DNA of 64,000 nt from positions 372,001 through 436,000 of the forward strand of contig NZ_JAGGKV010000002.1 in assembly GCF_017874035.1 (NCBI RefSeq), written 5' to 3'. How positions within the stretch are numbered: the first letter of the stretch is position 1; every line of letters starts with the position of its first letter. Origin of the DNA: Paenibacillus aceris (lineage in GTDB: Bacteria > Bacillota > Bacilli > Paenibacillales > NBRC-103111). Positions 53,068 to 62,418 of this stretch are shown here, piece after piece. The notes beneath the pieces are model-generated. The model searched no databases, was not told the origin of the DNA, and saw only the letters and a list, made by a program, of their open reading frames with translations. A program made the translations under genes and the position numbers.

Positions 53068-53099
53068 AAACCCAATAAACCAAAGTGGTTCATTGGGCC
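53068..53099 (-). terminator. Terminator downstream of spo0A
   Basis: Minus-strand CCCAATGAACCACTTTGGTTTATTGGG stem, followed by TTTTATTATT. Confidence 0.85.
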
Positions 53100-53129
53100 C
53101 TGTATACGGTTATAAAGATTCTAACTGTC

Positions 53130-53933
53130 TCAAGAAACCTTGTGCTCAATTCTGAGCTTATCTGCCACCATGGCGATAAATTCGCTATTCGTCGGCTTCG
53201 ATTTCGAGATATTAATTGTGTAGCCAAAAATAAAGGAAATGCTGTCGATGTTGCCGCGCGTCCAAGCGACTTCAATCGCGTGACGGATAGCGCGCTCAAC
53301 GCGGCTGGGTGTTGTTTTATACTTTTCGGCAATTGCTGGGTACAACGTTTTTGTAATAGCACCTAAGATTTCGATGTTATTGTACACCATCGTAATCGCT
53401 TCACGAAGATATTGATATCCTTTAATATGTGCAGGAACGCCGATTTCATGTATGATGCTTGTAATATTTGCGTCCAAATTTTTCCCTTTAGGCATGTGTA
53501 CGACATTTGCACGAGGGGTTGAAGATGTGGAGGTTGTCGCTGTTGTTTGATTGTTTCCTACAAGCTGGCGGACACGATTCGTTAATGTTTCCATGTCGAA
53601 AGGCTTAAGTATGTAATAGGATGCTCCAAGCTGTACGGCCTTTTGCGTAATGTTTTCTTGACCGAATGCTGTCAACATAATGATTTTCGGTTGTGCAGGA
53701 AGGTTCATTTCACGCATTTTCTCAAGCACGCCCAGACCGTCCAAGTGAGGCATAATAATATCAAGAATGAGTACGTCTGGTAATTCACGTTGTTGTTCTA
53801 GGAAACGAAGAACTTCATTACCGTTATACGCAACTCCTACAATTTCCATATCCTCTTGCTCACCAATGAACTCGGATAATAAATGGGGAAACTCACGATT
53901 ATCGTCGGCTAATAAAACTTGAATTTTTTGCAA
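53130..53933 (-). CDS. spo0A: Sporulation master regulator Spo0A
   Basis: 267 residues. N-terminal receiver with the acidic pocket LLADDNREF, the phosphorylated Asp in [12 protein letters not shown] and the TAFGQE and LKPFD switch residues. The C-terminal DNA-binding part contains [19 protein letters not shown] and [16 protein letters not shown]. The start is a TTG at 53933, eight bases after AGGAGG. The phosphorylated form binds 0A boxes; three such boxes and a sigma-H promoter lie upstream, so it is probably autoregulated. Confidence 0.97.
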   Translation of the reverse strand: MQKIQVLLADDNREFPHLLSEFIGEQEDMEIVGVAYNGNEVLRFLEQQRELPDVLILDIIMPHLDGLGVLEKMREMNLPAQPKIIMLTAFGQENITQKAVQLGASYYILKPFDMETLTNRVRQLVGNNQTTATTSTSSTPRANVVHMPKGKNLDANITSIIHEIGVPAHIKGYQYLREAITMVYNNIEILGAITKTLYPAIAEKYKTTPSRVERAIRHAIEVAWTRGNIDSISFIFGYTINISKSKPTNSEFIAMVADKLRIEHKVS

Positions 53934-53988
53934 CGTAAAATCCTCCTTTAGCTACTGGGCGAAGTTTGTAATTTCTCTCTTATGAAAG

Positions 53989-54017
53989 GTATTCGACACC
54001 CCAACTTAAATTCCTTC
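53989..54017 (-). promoter_or_regulatory. Sigma-H promoter of spo0A
   Basis: Minus-strand GAAGGAATT (54009-54017) and GTCGAATAC (53989-53997) are 11 bases apart, matching RNAGGAWWW and RNNGAATWW with close fit. An 0A box overlaps the -10 element and another lies just upstream of -35. Confidence 0.78.
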
Positions 54018-54100
54018 TGTCGAATATTATTTTTCTTTTCTTTTAATCCACTTTCTTATATAATAATATATTTATCTTCTGCATACTACATTTTTCGACA
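53992..54100. promoter_or_regulatory. Three 0A boxes upstream of spo0A
   Basis: TTCGACA at 53992-53998 and 54094-54100 and TGTCGAA at 54018-54024 are exact matches to the Spo0A box core. They lie in both orientations around the sigma-H promoter, an arrangement like the B. subtilis spo0A promoter, where 0A boxes control promoter switching. Confidence 0.7.
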
Positions 54101-54140
54101 AATTCAAAGTAAAACGGATATTCCTATGTAGAATCCGGTT

Positions 54141-54187
54141 AAAATAAAATAAAGAATCAAAGGCCTCTAGCTCGCCTTTGATTCTTT
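54141..54187 (-). terminator. Terminator at the spoIVB 3' end
   Basis: Minus-strand AAAGAATCAAAGGC pairs perfectly (14 bp) with GCCTTTGATTCTTT, followed by ATTTTATTTT. The 5' arm lies within the last codons of spoIVB. Confidence 0.9.
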
Positions 54188-55516
54188 GTAAGACGCTCCG
54201 GATGAAGGTCTAAGAATAATCCCAGAGTCCTGCAGCATCCACTCGATAAAACAGCCATAACCACTTGTAGGGTCATTAACGAACACATGCGTGACGGCAC
54301 CTATGAGCTTGCCATTTTGAATAATCGGGCTGCCGCTCATCCCTTGAACAATACCGCCTGTTTTATCTAATAAGCGTGGATCCGTGATTTTAATGACCAT
54401 ACCTTTGGTTCCAGGCGTTTCCTGTTTGGATACATGAACAACCTGAATATCGAATTTCTCTACCTTCTGTCCTTCCACAACCGTATAAATTTGCGCAGGG
54501 CCTTCCTTCACTTCCTCAGCGAAAGCAACAGGAATCGCTTCTTTATCTAAGCTGTGGTCAGGAGCGGCGTACATTTTACCGAAAATACCGAAAGCTGTAT
54601 TTCGCTCGATATTTCCAATCACTTTGCTGTCTTTGTACAGCGTAGCATGCTTTTCACCGGGATCTCCGTTGTGGCTTTTGGAAATCGAGGTTACATTGGA
54701 GTACACAATATCCCCGTCACCAACAATTATGGGTGTTTGAGTGTCCATATCCGTAATGACATGTCCTAATGCTCCGTATACACCTTGATCAGGTGCATAG
54801 AAGGTTAGCGTACCAACACCTGCAGCTGAATCCCGAATATATAGCCCTAATCGATAAGACTTGTCTACAACATCATAGACAGGCTGAAGCTTAACAGAAA
54901 TCTCTTCGTTGTTTCTTAGGATCTTGAGGTCCAGTGGGGTTTTACTCTCTCCGGATTTGGCAACGAGCTCCGCCACTTTGCTGACGTCTTTCGAATCCTT
55001 GCCATTGATTTTCGTGATTAAATCTCCGACTTGAATTTTCGCTTCTTCACCAGGCGAAACTTTTTGGTCGGGGGCAATGGTTACCAAGTGATGACCCACA
55101 ACCAATATACCGGCAGACTTAATTTTCACGCCGATTGTTTGACCACCGGGGATGACCTTCAAATCAGGTACGACATTGACTTTCACCGTTTTAATCGGAA
55201 TTGCGCCGAACAGCTTGAGCTTCATTTCGGTTTGCCCAGAGCGATCGGATTGTAATGAGATGGGTTCGTTCAGATTAACTTGAAATGAGTGCTGAGCATT
55301 GCCGTTTACTTTCACAATGTCCGTGTCTTTAACCGTCACTTGGGCGCTAACGGGCATTGTTAATTGTAACTGCTTCCCTTGGCCGCTAAATAAGCGAAGT
55401 TCTTGGGGAAAGGAGGCAAAACTTTGAAAAGGCGGAGACAAACTTACCATACAAACGAAGAAGACGAGCAGGAGTCCGAACAATCTTTTCCTTTTGCTGG
55501 ATTGCAATATCTTCAC
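54167..55516 (-). CDS. spoIVB: SpoIVB serine peptidase
   Basis: 449 residues, GTG start. An N-terminal membrane segment (about 11-30), a PDZ domain (about 125-210) and the S55 peptidase domain. The triad aligns to H252 (GALGHVI), D379 (ITDP) and S394 (GMSGSP). It is secreted from the forespore into the intermembrane space and cuts SpoIVFA to activate pro-sigma-K processing. The gene order spo0A-spoIVB-recN is conserved. A terminator overlaps its 3' end. Confidence 0.96.
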   Translation of the reverse strand: MKILQSSKRKRLFGLLLVFFVCMVSLSPPFQSFASFPQELRLFSGQGKQLQLTMPVSAQVTVKDTDIVKVNGNAQHSFQVNLNEPISLQSDRSGQTEMKLKLFGAIPIKTVKVNVVPDLKVIPGGQTIGVKIKSAGILVVGHHLVTIAPDQKVSPGEEAKIQVGDLITKINGKDSKDVSKVAELVAKSGESKTPLDLKILRNNEEISVKLQPVYDVVDKSYRLGLYIRDSAAGVGTLTFYAPDQGVYGALGHVITDMDTQTPIIVGDGDIVYSNVTSISKSHNGDPGEKHATLYKDSKVIGNIERNTAFGIFGKMYAAPDHSLDKEAIPVAFAEEVKEGPAQIYTVVEGQKVEKFDIQVVHVSKQETPGTKGMVIKITDPRLLDKTGGIVQGMSGSPIIQNGKLIGAVTHVFVNDPTSGYGCFIEWMLQDSGIILRPSSGASYKESKAS

Positions 55517-55625
55517 GCTCCCTCACACATCCTTAGGCCCTGACGAACTGCGTCGTCAAATGCGTACCTATAAGTTAACCCCACTCCCCCTGTTTTATAA
55601 CTGAAAATGATGACTATCTATACTT

Positions 55626-57356
55626 TCATACCCTTGCTTTCTTATTTCTTGCCATGGCAAGCATTTCCCCGGCATGATGCAGCGTCGTTTCCGTCACTTC
55701 TACCCCTCCGAGCATCCGGGCTAATTCTTCAATCCGTCCAGCATCCGGCATGTCTTGCACGCGTGTGAAGGTTCTTTCCTGGTCTACTTCTTTACGGATA
55801 TAGAAATGAACATCCGCAAAGCTCGCGACCTGAGGCAAATGTGTAATCGAGAAAACCTGGCAGCTGCCTGATAAATTGGACATTTTCTCAGCGATCGCCT
55901 GTGCAGCACGTCCGCTTACGCCAGTATCCACTTCATCAAAGACGAGAACAGGAATTTGATCGATTCGTGCGAAGATCGTTTTCATCGCTAGCATAATCCG
56001 CGACAACTCCCCGCCTGAAGCGATTTTGCTAAGCCCGCGCAGTGGTTCGCCCGGGTTAGGCGCCATAAGAAACTCGATCTGATCGATGCCTTGACGTGAA
56101 TACTTCACTTTCTTTCCTTCGACCTCAATGCCGTTACGCTCATCAAGCACTTGCTCGACTTGGACACGGAATTGGGTGCGTTCCATCTGCAGATCGCGAA
56201 GCTCATGCTCAATCTGAGCAGCTAGCTGCTGTGCAATTCCGCGGCGCAGATGAGAGAGATCCAGCGCAGCAACGCTTAATTGCTTTTCCAGAACAGCTAG
56301 CTTCTCTTCAATTTTTCGGATATGCTCGTCCTTGTTTTCGATCGTATCGACTTCTGTTTTTATTTTTTCGAGGTAAGTTAGGATCTCTTTTATATTCTCT
56401 CCATATTTTCGGCGAAGAGACGTGATTGTATCCAATCTTTGTTCAATAAAATCCAAACGCGAAGGATTGAACTCAATACCGTCCCGGTAATCCCGCAATT
56501 GGTAAGCAGCATCCTCAAGTTGATAGTAGGCAGACTGCGCTTGTTCAAGCAGTGGAGTGAGATTAACCGGGTCCAATTGTACGATATCCTGAATTCTTGA
56601 TACTGCTTTCCCTGCGGAATCTAAGCCACGATTGGTGGCATAGAGGAAATCATAAGCTTCGGAAGAGCTTTGATACAGTTTTTCCGCGTTTGCCAGCTTG
56701 CGCTTCTCTTCTGCCAGCGTCTCGTCCTCGCCAATCTTAAGCTTTGCCGCAGAAATCTCGTCGATTTGAAACCGATATAAATCTAGCATTTGAAGCGCCT
56801 GTTTACTTGTTTCCTGGAGCTCTCGCAAATCTTTGTGAAGCTTCATATATTCGTCATACGAAGACTGATATTTTTTTTTAGCGGCAGCAATTTCAGCATC
56901 ACCGAATAAATCAAGAGAATGAATATGCTCCTCATCGTTTAGCAGCGATTGGTGCTCATGCTGTCCATGAATATTCACCAGCCACTCCCCTGTTTGACGC
57001 AGCATGGTTAAATTAACAAGCTGGCCATTAATTCGGCTGGAGCTCTTGCCTGTAGCCGTAATTTCCCGGCGAATGAGTAAATGCTCGCTTGGATCTGCTT
57101 GAATGCCAAGCTCTGTAAGCGTATGCCAAACCGGATGGGTCGGAGGCAGCTCAAACATCGCTTCAATCTCCGCTTTATCGGCCCCGTACCGGACGAGGTC
57201 AGATGAACCTCTACCGCCGACAATGAGCGTAAGCGCATCGATAATAATCGATTTCCCCGCCCCTGTTTCCCCTGTAAGGACATGAAATCCGCTTTTGAAA
57301 CGTATATGTACGTGTTCAATAACAGCCAAATTACGAATTGATAATTCAGTAAGCAT
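55626..57356 (-). CDS. recN: DNA repair protein RecN
   Basis: 576 residues, SMC-like. Walker A GETGAGKS near residue 30, a long coiled-coil region (about 160-380), the signature LSRIMLAMK segment (KIASGGELSRI) and Walker B VLVFDEVDTGVSG. It acts early in double-strand-break repair. The ATG follows AGGAGGA. Located between argR and spoIVB as in B. subtilis. Confidence 0.96.
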   Translation of the reverse strand: MLTELSIRNLAVIEHVHIRFKSGFHVLTGETGAGKSIIIDALTLIVGGRGSSDLVRYGADKAEIEAMFELPPTHPVWHTLTELGIQADPSEHLLIRREITATGKSSSRINGQLVNLTMLRQTGEWLVNIHGQHEHQSLLNDEEHIHSLDLFGDAEIAAAKKKYQSSYDEYMKLHKDLRELQETSKQALQMLDLYRFQIDEISAAKLKIGEDETLAEEKRKLANAEKLYQSSSEAYDFLYATNRGLDSAGKAVSRIQDIVQLDPVNLTPLLEQAQSAYYQLEDAAYQLRDYRDGIEFNPSRLDFIEQRLDTITSLRRKYGENIKEILTYLEKIKTEVDTIENKDEHIRKIEEKLAVLEKQLSVAALDLSHLRRGIAQQLAAQIEHELRDLQMERTQFRVQVEQVLDERNGIEVEGKKVKYSRQGIDQIEFLMAPNPGEPLRGLSKIASGGELSRIMLAMKTIFARIDQIPVLVFDEVDTGVSGRAAQAIAEKMSNLSGSCQVFSITHLPQVASFADVHFYIRKEVDQERTFTRVQDMPDAGRIEELARMLGGVEVTETTLHHAGEMLAMARNKKARV

Positions 57357-57371
57357 GTATTCCTCCTGGCT

Positions 57372-57821
57372 TTAAGATAATAAGGACATAACTTCGTTTA
57401 CAAAAGTAACGCTGTTCTCTTTGCCGCGGCAAATGACGAGGATCGTATCATCCCCGCAAATGGTTCCCATGACACCTTCCCACTCTAAGTTATCAATCAG
57501 TGCACAGATGGTGTTTGCGGTACCCGGCAGACATTTCATCACGACAAGATTATCGGTATAATCAATGCTTACAAAATGGTCGCTTAAAGCTCTACGCAGC
57601 CTTTGCATCGGGTTAAAACGCTGATCGGCAGGCATGGAATACTTGTATCTGCCGTCATCCAGCGGAATTTTGATAAGATGAAGTTCCTTGATATCCCGGG
57701 AAACCGTCGCCTGTGTAACATGAAAACCGGCAGCCCGCAAGGACTCCACTAATTCATCTTGCGTCTCAATCTCATGATTCGTTATGATTTCCCTGATTTT
57801 TACATGCCTTTGACCTTTCAT
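57372..57821 (-). CDS. argR: Arginine repressor
   Basis: 149 residues. N-terminal winged helix ([32 protein letters not shown]) and C-terminal hexamerisation/arginine-binding domain ([28 protein letters not shown]). Represses arginine synthesis and activates catabolism with arginine bound. RBS GAGGTGTAGGC. Neighbour to recN, a conserved pair in Bacillota. Confidence 0.95.
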   Translation of the reverse strand: MKGQRHVKIREIITNHEIETQDELVESLRAAGFHVTQATVSRDIKELHLIKIPLDDGRYKYSMPADQRFNPMQRLRRALSDHFVSIDYTDNLVVMKCLPGTANTICALIDNLEWEGVMGTICGDDTILVICRGKENSVTFVNEVMSLLS

Positions 57822-57823
57822 GC

Positions 57824-58276
57824 CTACACCTCTATATGGAATGTGATTTTTTTGATTTTATTCATGGCCATATCGACATAAAGCACCCCATCAGCCTCCG
57901 GATAAATCAGGCTGTAAGCCAGCAACATATCGCGTACCGAGCTGCCTGTCATTTCAAGCGGCTTACGTTCCTTGGCTACTTTAACCAGGTAAATGTTTTC
58001 ATCCTTTTGGACAAAGTAGTCAATAAATAGACGGCTTTCCAACTGTTCTCTGTCGTTTACGGTCATGGAGATCGGGATTTTGGTTTTCCCGGCCAACACG
58101 TCGAAGCCTGCTCCTTCGAGCAGTTCAACAACTTCATCCTGAGGTATTTCCGAGTGTCTTGGAATTCGAGTTCGTCTTTTCTTTGGTCCGTCTAACCACC
58201 TCTGAAATCGAAAAAAAAGAAAACCTACTACAACAATCAGAATCAACAAAATGACTGTGACATCGCCTTTCTCCAT
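57824..58276 (-). CDS. Membrane-tethered protein of unknown function (possible degenerate nuclease fold)
   Basis: 150 residues from the ATG at 58276 (GAGGTGAGGGAC upstream). One N-terminal helix (about 5-22), a basic stretch ([12 protein letters not shown]) and a domain with [18 protein letters not shown], then [20 protein letters not shown]. The spacing of Asp and Lys there resembles a PD-(D/E)xK nuclease core in which the second acidic residue is replaced by Val; this is inference. It lies between argR and tlyA. Confidence 0.6.
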   Translation of the reverse strand: MEKGDVTVILLILIVVVGFLFFRFQRWLDGPKKRRTRIPRHSEIPQDEVVELLEGAGFDVLAGKTKIPISMTVNDREQLESRLFIDYFVQKDENIYLVKVAKERKPLEMTGSSVRDMLLAYSLIYPEADGVLYVDMAMNKIKKITFHIEV

Positions 58277-58324
58277 GTCCCTCACCTCGCCATAGTATTC
58301 GCGGATATTGTCCGAAAATCCTTT

Positions 58325-58380
58325 TTATGAAGTGAAAAAACCCATCTCTGGGCCGCAAAAAGGGTGCTCAAAGATGAGTT
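58325..58380 (-). terminator. Terminator downstream of tlyA
   Basis: Minus-strand AACTCATCTTTGAGC region pairs with CAGAGATGGGTT, followed by TTTTTC. The loop contains CCCTTTTTGCGG. Confidence 0.8.
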
Positions 58381-59213
58381 TATTTGCCATGCAATTTTTG
58401 TGCTTCTTTCACAGTAAGGGCAATGAGGTCTTTCATCGAAGCAGCGTCAGCAAGCGTGGCATCATCATTCGAATCGCTCGACCAATAAGCAAGAAATTCA
58501 ATATTTCCTTCTCCGCCCGTAATGGGTGAGTAGGTCAATCCTTTTAACCGAAAGCCAAGCTCTTTCGCAAAAGTAAGGACAGTTGTCAGCACATCCTCGT
58601 GCACGTCCGGATCGCGTACGACACCGGATTTGCCTACTTTTTCCCTGCCTGCTTCAAACTGCGGTTTAATAAGCGCCACAACGGTTCCCTGGCTCAATAG
58701 TATCTCCTTAAGCGGAGGTAAAATAATGCGCAGTGAAATAAAGGATACATCGATACTTGCAAAAGTAGGTCGCGGACCGTTCAAATCTTCCATTGTCGTG
58801 TAACGGAAGTTTGTTCTCTCCATCACTTGAACGCGCTCATCATTGCGAAGCGACCAGTCAAGTTGATTGTAACCAACGTCAACCGCATACACCAGCGACG
58901 CACCATTCTGCAGCGCACAGTCTGTAAACCCGCCTGTAGATGCACCAATATCCAACATGACAGCGCCAGTGAGATTAATATCGAACTGCTTTAAGGCCTT
59001 TTCTAACTTTAGTCCGCCCCTGCTCACATAAGGATGAAGCGCACCCTTCACTTTAAGCACAGCCTTCCGGCTGATCTTCATCCCCGCTTTATCTGCCGGT
59101 TCTTCATCAGCAAAAACAAGGCCTGCCATAATGGCGGCCTTTGCTTTTTCCCTGCTTTCAAAATAGCCTTGCTCCAAGAGTAATATATCCAAACGTTCTT
59201 TATCCGATGACAT
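58380..59213 (-). CDS. tlyA: TlyA family rRNA methyltransferase
   Basis: 277 residues. An N-terminal S4 RNA-binding domain (ERLDILLLEQGYFESREKAK, first 60 residues) and a SAM-binding FtsJ-like domain with MLDIGASTGGFTDCAL. It 2'-O-methylates ribosomal RNA; homologues give capreomycin sensitivity. Between the membrane gene and dxs. Confidence 0.93.
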   Translation of the reverse strand: MSSDKERLDILLLEQGYFESREKAKAAIMAGLVFADEEPADKAGMKISRKAVLKVKGALHPYVSRGGLKLEKALKQFDINLTGAVMLDIGASTGGFTDCALQNGASLVYAVDVGYNQLDWSLRNDERVQVMERTNFRYTTMEDLNGPRPTFASIDVSFISLRIILPPLKEILLSQGTVVALIKPQFEAGREKVGKSGVVRDPDVHEDVLTTVLTFAKELGFRLKGLTYSPITGGEGNIEFLAYWSSDSNDDATLADAASMKDLIALTVKEAQKLHGK

Positions 59214-59251
59214 TATGTTTATCTTTACCCCTATTCCTATCGTTGCTGCGT

Positions 59252-61138
59252 TTAGGCCCGTTGTCTTTTGCGAGGTACGAGCTTTTTCACTTCGGCAATT
59301 AAATTAAGTGCAGTAAGGCCAACTTCTTCACGTTGTTCTTTGACCGTACCATGCTCTACGAAATAATCAGGAATCCCCATCACATGAACGTGTAATCCTG
59401 AGAAATGATTGGCTGCAAAAAATTCCATGACAGCACTGCCAAACCCACCTTGAATCGCGCCTTCTTCCATCGTGATGATCGGTAACGATTCTTTTGCCAG
59501 CTGGCATAAATAAGCTTCATCCAGCGGTTTGATAAACCGTGCATTCACGACACGAAGGTTGATCCCCTCTTTTGCTAATTGCACCGCTGCATCTTCCGCA
59601 ACCTGAACCATTGGACCGACCGCCAAAACAACCGCATAGTCGCCTTCTCGCAGCGTTTCCCACGTTCCGATCGGGATTGCTCTAGGCGCTTCATCCAAGC
59701 TTGCTCCAATCCCGCTATTCCGAGGATAACGGTAAGCAATGGGTCCATCGTTGTATTCGAGTGCTGTCTGCATCATATTCCGCAGCTCTTGCTCATCCTT
59801 CGGCATCATCAGCACCATGTTGGGAAGTGAGCGCAGGAAAGCAATATCGTATACGCCTTGATGCGTTTCACCATCCGGTCCAACAAAACCGGCACGGTCA
59901 ATAGCAAAAGCCACATTCAGCTTCGGTCGGCAAATATCATGTACAACTTGATCATAAGCTCTTTGCAAGAACGTGGAGTAAACCGCAAACACCGGTTTTA
60001 AGCCTTCACTCGCGAGGCCTGCGCATAACGTAGCCGCATGCTGCTCCGCAATCCCCACGTCAATCATGCGGCTTGGGAATTGTTTAGCGAACTTAAGCAA
60101 ACCTGAACCGCCCGGCATCGCAGGTGTAACTGCCACAATGCGGGAATCCTTATCAGCTAATTCAATGAGCGTGTTGCCGAAAACTTCCGTATACATCGGA
60201 GGACCAACTGATTTAAGCACTTGGCCGGATTCAATTTTGTAAGGTCCTGGACCATGCCAGCTGTGGGAGTCCTGCTCGGCAGGAGTGTATCCCTTCCCTT
60301 TCGTTGTGACAACATGCACGAGTACCGGTCCAACCACTTTCTCCGCTTGTTTTAAGGTATCCAGCAAAACAGGCAAGTTGTGACCATCTACCGGACCGAT
60401 GTAGGTAAAGCCTAACTCTTCAAACCAAACGCCGTTCAACACAAAATATTTGAGACTGTCCTTCAGCTTTTCCGCTGTCTTAGCCAGCGTGCCACCGATG
60501 GCAGGAATTTTCTTCAGTAAATGTTCAACTTCTTCTTTAGCCTTCAAATAATGCCGATCGGAACGAATTTTACTCAAATAATTATGAATCGCCCCTACGT
60601 TGGGCGCAATGGACATTTCATTGTCATTCAGAATGACCATAATATTTTTCTTTTCGTGACCAATATGATTCATGGCTTCCAACGCCATACCGCCTGTAAT
60701 AGCGCCATCACCGATGATCGCAACTACTTTGTTGTGCTCGCCCTTCAAATCCCGCGCCATGGCCATACCCATTGCTGCAGACAAGGAGGTACTGCTGTGT
60801 CCGGCTTCCCAGACGTCATGTTCACTTTCAGATCGCTTGATAAAACCGCACAAGCCTTTGTATTTACGCAAAGTATCAAACTTATCCTTGCGGCCCGTCA
60901 AAATCTTATGCACATACGCTTGATGACCCACATCAAAAAGCAATTTATCATAGGGGCTGTGGAACAAGGTATGTAAAGCGATGGTGAGCTCAACCACACC
61001 TAAGTTCGATGACAGATGTCCACCTGTAACGGATAACTTCTCGATCAGAAATTGACGGATTTCACCAGCCAATAACTCAAGCTCCGCCATGGATAGCCGT
61101 TTCAAGTCCTCAGGTCGATTGATTTGTTCGAGCAGCAC
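59252..61138 (-). CDS. dxs: 1-deoxy-D-xylulose-5-phosphate synthase
   Basis: 628 residues, GTG start with GTGAGGAAAC upstream. ThDP-binding [33 protein letters not shown] and the C-terminal transketolase part with [16 protein letters not shown]. It condenses pyruvate with glyceraldehyde 3-phosphate, the entry of the MEP isoprenoid pathway. The neighbour ispA continues to farnesyl diphosphate. Confidence 0.97.
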   Translation of the reverse strand: MLLEQINRPEDLKRLSMAELELLAGEIRQFLIEKLSVTGGHLSSNLGVVELTIALHTLFHSPYDKLLFDVGHQAYVHKILTGRKDKFDTLRKYKGLCGFIKRSESEHDVWEAGHSSTSLSAAMGMAMARDLKGEHNKVVAIIGDGAITGGMALEAMNHIGHEKKNIMVILNDNEMSIAPNVGAIHNYLSKIRSDRHYLKAKEEVEHLLKKIPAIGGTLAKTAEKLKDSLKYFVLNGVWFEELGFTYIGPVDGHNLPVLLDTLKQAEKVVGPVLVHVVTTKGKGYTPAEQDSHSWHGPGPYKIESGQVLKSVGPPMYTEVFGNTLIELADKDSRIVAVTPAMPGGSGLLKFAKQFPSRMIDVGIAEQHAATLCAGLASEGLKPVFAVYSTFLQRAYDQVVHDICRPKLNVAFAIDRAGFVGPDGETHQGVYDIAFLRSLPNMVLMMPKDEQELRNMMQTALEYNDGPIAYRYPRNSGIGASLDEAPRAIPIGTWETLREGDYAVVLAVGPMVQVAEDAAVQLAKEGINLRVVNARFIKPLDEAYLCQLAKESLPIITMEEGAIQGGFGSAVMEFFAANHFSGLHVHVMGIPDYFVEHGTVKEQREEVGLTALNLIAEVKKLVPRKRQRA

Positions 61139-61256
61139 GCTTGTTTCCTCACTTTCAATGTGAAAATACTGAGATTCATTTCACTATTATAGCATAGTTT
61201 TGGGTAAATCGTGAAAATCTACCCGGTTAACAACAAAATATGTAAAAAATTAACCT

Positions 61257-62162
61257 TTAATGATCTCTTTGCATTAAATAATCAGCAAGCTGAAGAAGTC
61301 TCTCCGGATTGGTAAATCCGCCTTGCAGCAGCGCCTTTTTGGCTTGCATAGTTAATTCCTTCACCTTCATCTCGGAAGCTTCGATCCCGATAAAATAAGG
61401 GTAAGTCACCTTTTGCTGTTTCTCATCACTCTTCACTGGCTTGCCGAGCTTTGTCTCATCCCCGATAATATCCAAGATATCATCCTGAATTTGAAAAGCA
61501 AGACCAATCGCGTTCCCGAATTCACTTAACGCTGCTAATTGCGCAGTCGTAGCACCGGCAATATGCGCACCTGCCCGCAAAGAAAATACGATCAGATCAC
61601 TTGTTTTATGCAAATGGATGAACTCTAATTCCTCAAGCTTCGTTAATCCTTGTTCCCCAAGCATATCGGCCGCTTGACCGCCAACCATTCCCCTTGCGCC
61701 TGCATATGCAGCAAGTTCTTCCGTGATGGACAGCACACGTTCCGCTGGAATGCCGTGCACTTTGTGAGCTTGTGTAACACTGTAGAAGGCATGAGTTAAT
61801 AAAGCATCTCCTGCGAGGATGGCCATGGCTTCCCCATAGACTTTGTGATTCGTCAGTTTACCTCTGCGGTAATCATCATTATCCATCGCAGGGAGATCAT
61901 CATGAACCAGTGAGTAGGTATGTACCATCTCAATCGCCAAAGCTACAGGCAGTGCCGCTGCCTGAGATCCCCCAAGCGCCTCAGCCGCAGCCAGCACAAG
62001 AATAGGGCGAAGCCGCTTGCCGCCCGCCATAAGGGAGTAATTCATGGACTCACGCAATGAAACTGGAACATTCCACTGCGTTGGAAGTGCTTGTATTAAT
62101 GCCGCTTCGACCATTTCAGCATGCGAAGCAATATATTCGTGAATCGTGGACATTGTTTTCAA
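61257..62162 (-). CDS. ispA: Farnesyl diphosphate synthase
   Basis: 301 residues, TTG start at 62162 placed nine bases after AAGGGG; the internal ATG three codons later is too far from that site. First Asp-rich motif LVHDDLPAMDND and second QIQDDILDIIGDE are present, with the GGKRLRPIL phosphate-binding segment. Adds isopentenyl units for quinone and carrier lipids. One base after xseB. Confidence 0.95.
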   Translation of the reverse strand: MKTMSTIHEYIASHAEMVEAALIQALPTQWNVPVSLRESMNYSLMAGGKRLRPILVLAAAEALGGSQAAALPVALAIEMVHTYSLVHDDLPAMDNDDYRRGKLTNHKVYGEAMAILAGDALLTHAFYSVTQAHKVHGIPAERVLSITEELAAYAGARGMVGGQAADMLGEQGLTKLEELEFIHLHKTSDLIVFSLRAGAHIAGATTAQLAALSEFGNAIGLAFQIQDDILDIIGDETKLGKPVKSDEKQQKVTYPYFIGIEASEMKVKELTMQAKKALLQGGFTNPERLLQLADYLMQRDH

Positions 62163-62163
62163 A

Positions 62164-62418
62164 CTAATTCCCCTTATCTTCCAAGGCAGGTTGGAAAGGC
62201 TTCCTGCTTACATTGCCTGCTTCCCCTTCAACCAGCATCTCAATTTTCTTCTCGACTTGCTCAAGCTTTACACCGCACAAATGAGAGAGACGAACACCTT
62301 CTTGATAAAGCTCAATCGCTTTCTCCAAGGGCACGTCACCGCTTTCTAATTGAGCAACAATACGCTCCAACTGCTCGATAGCAAGTTCAAAGCTTACTTC
62401 GGTTTCATTCGTTGACAT
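62164..62418 (-). CDS. xseB: Exodeoxyribonuclease VII small subunit
   Basis: 84 residues, helical, with the family pattern FELAIEQLERIVAQLESGDV, PLEKAIELYQEGVRL and HLCGVKLEQVEKKIE. Overlaps xseA by 14 bases. Works with XseA to degrade single-stranded DNA. Confidence 0.94.
   Translation of the reverse strand: MSTNETEVSFELAIEQLERIVAQLESGDVPLEKAIELYQEGVRLSHLCGVKLEQVEKKIEMLVEGEAGNVSRKPFQPALEDKGN

Noticed and set aside
61201..61224. GGGTAAAT / ATCTACCC hairpin between ispA and dxs considered as a terminator
   Set aside because: No T-run follows on either strand.
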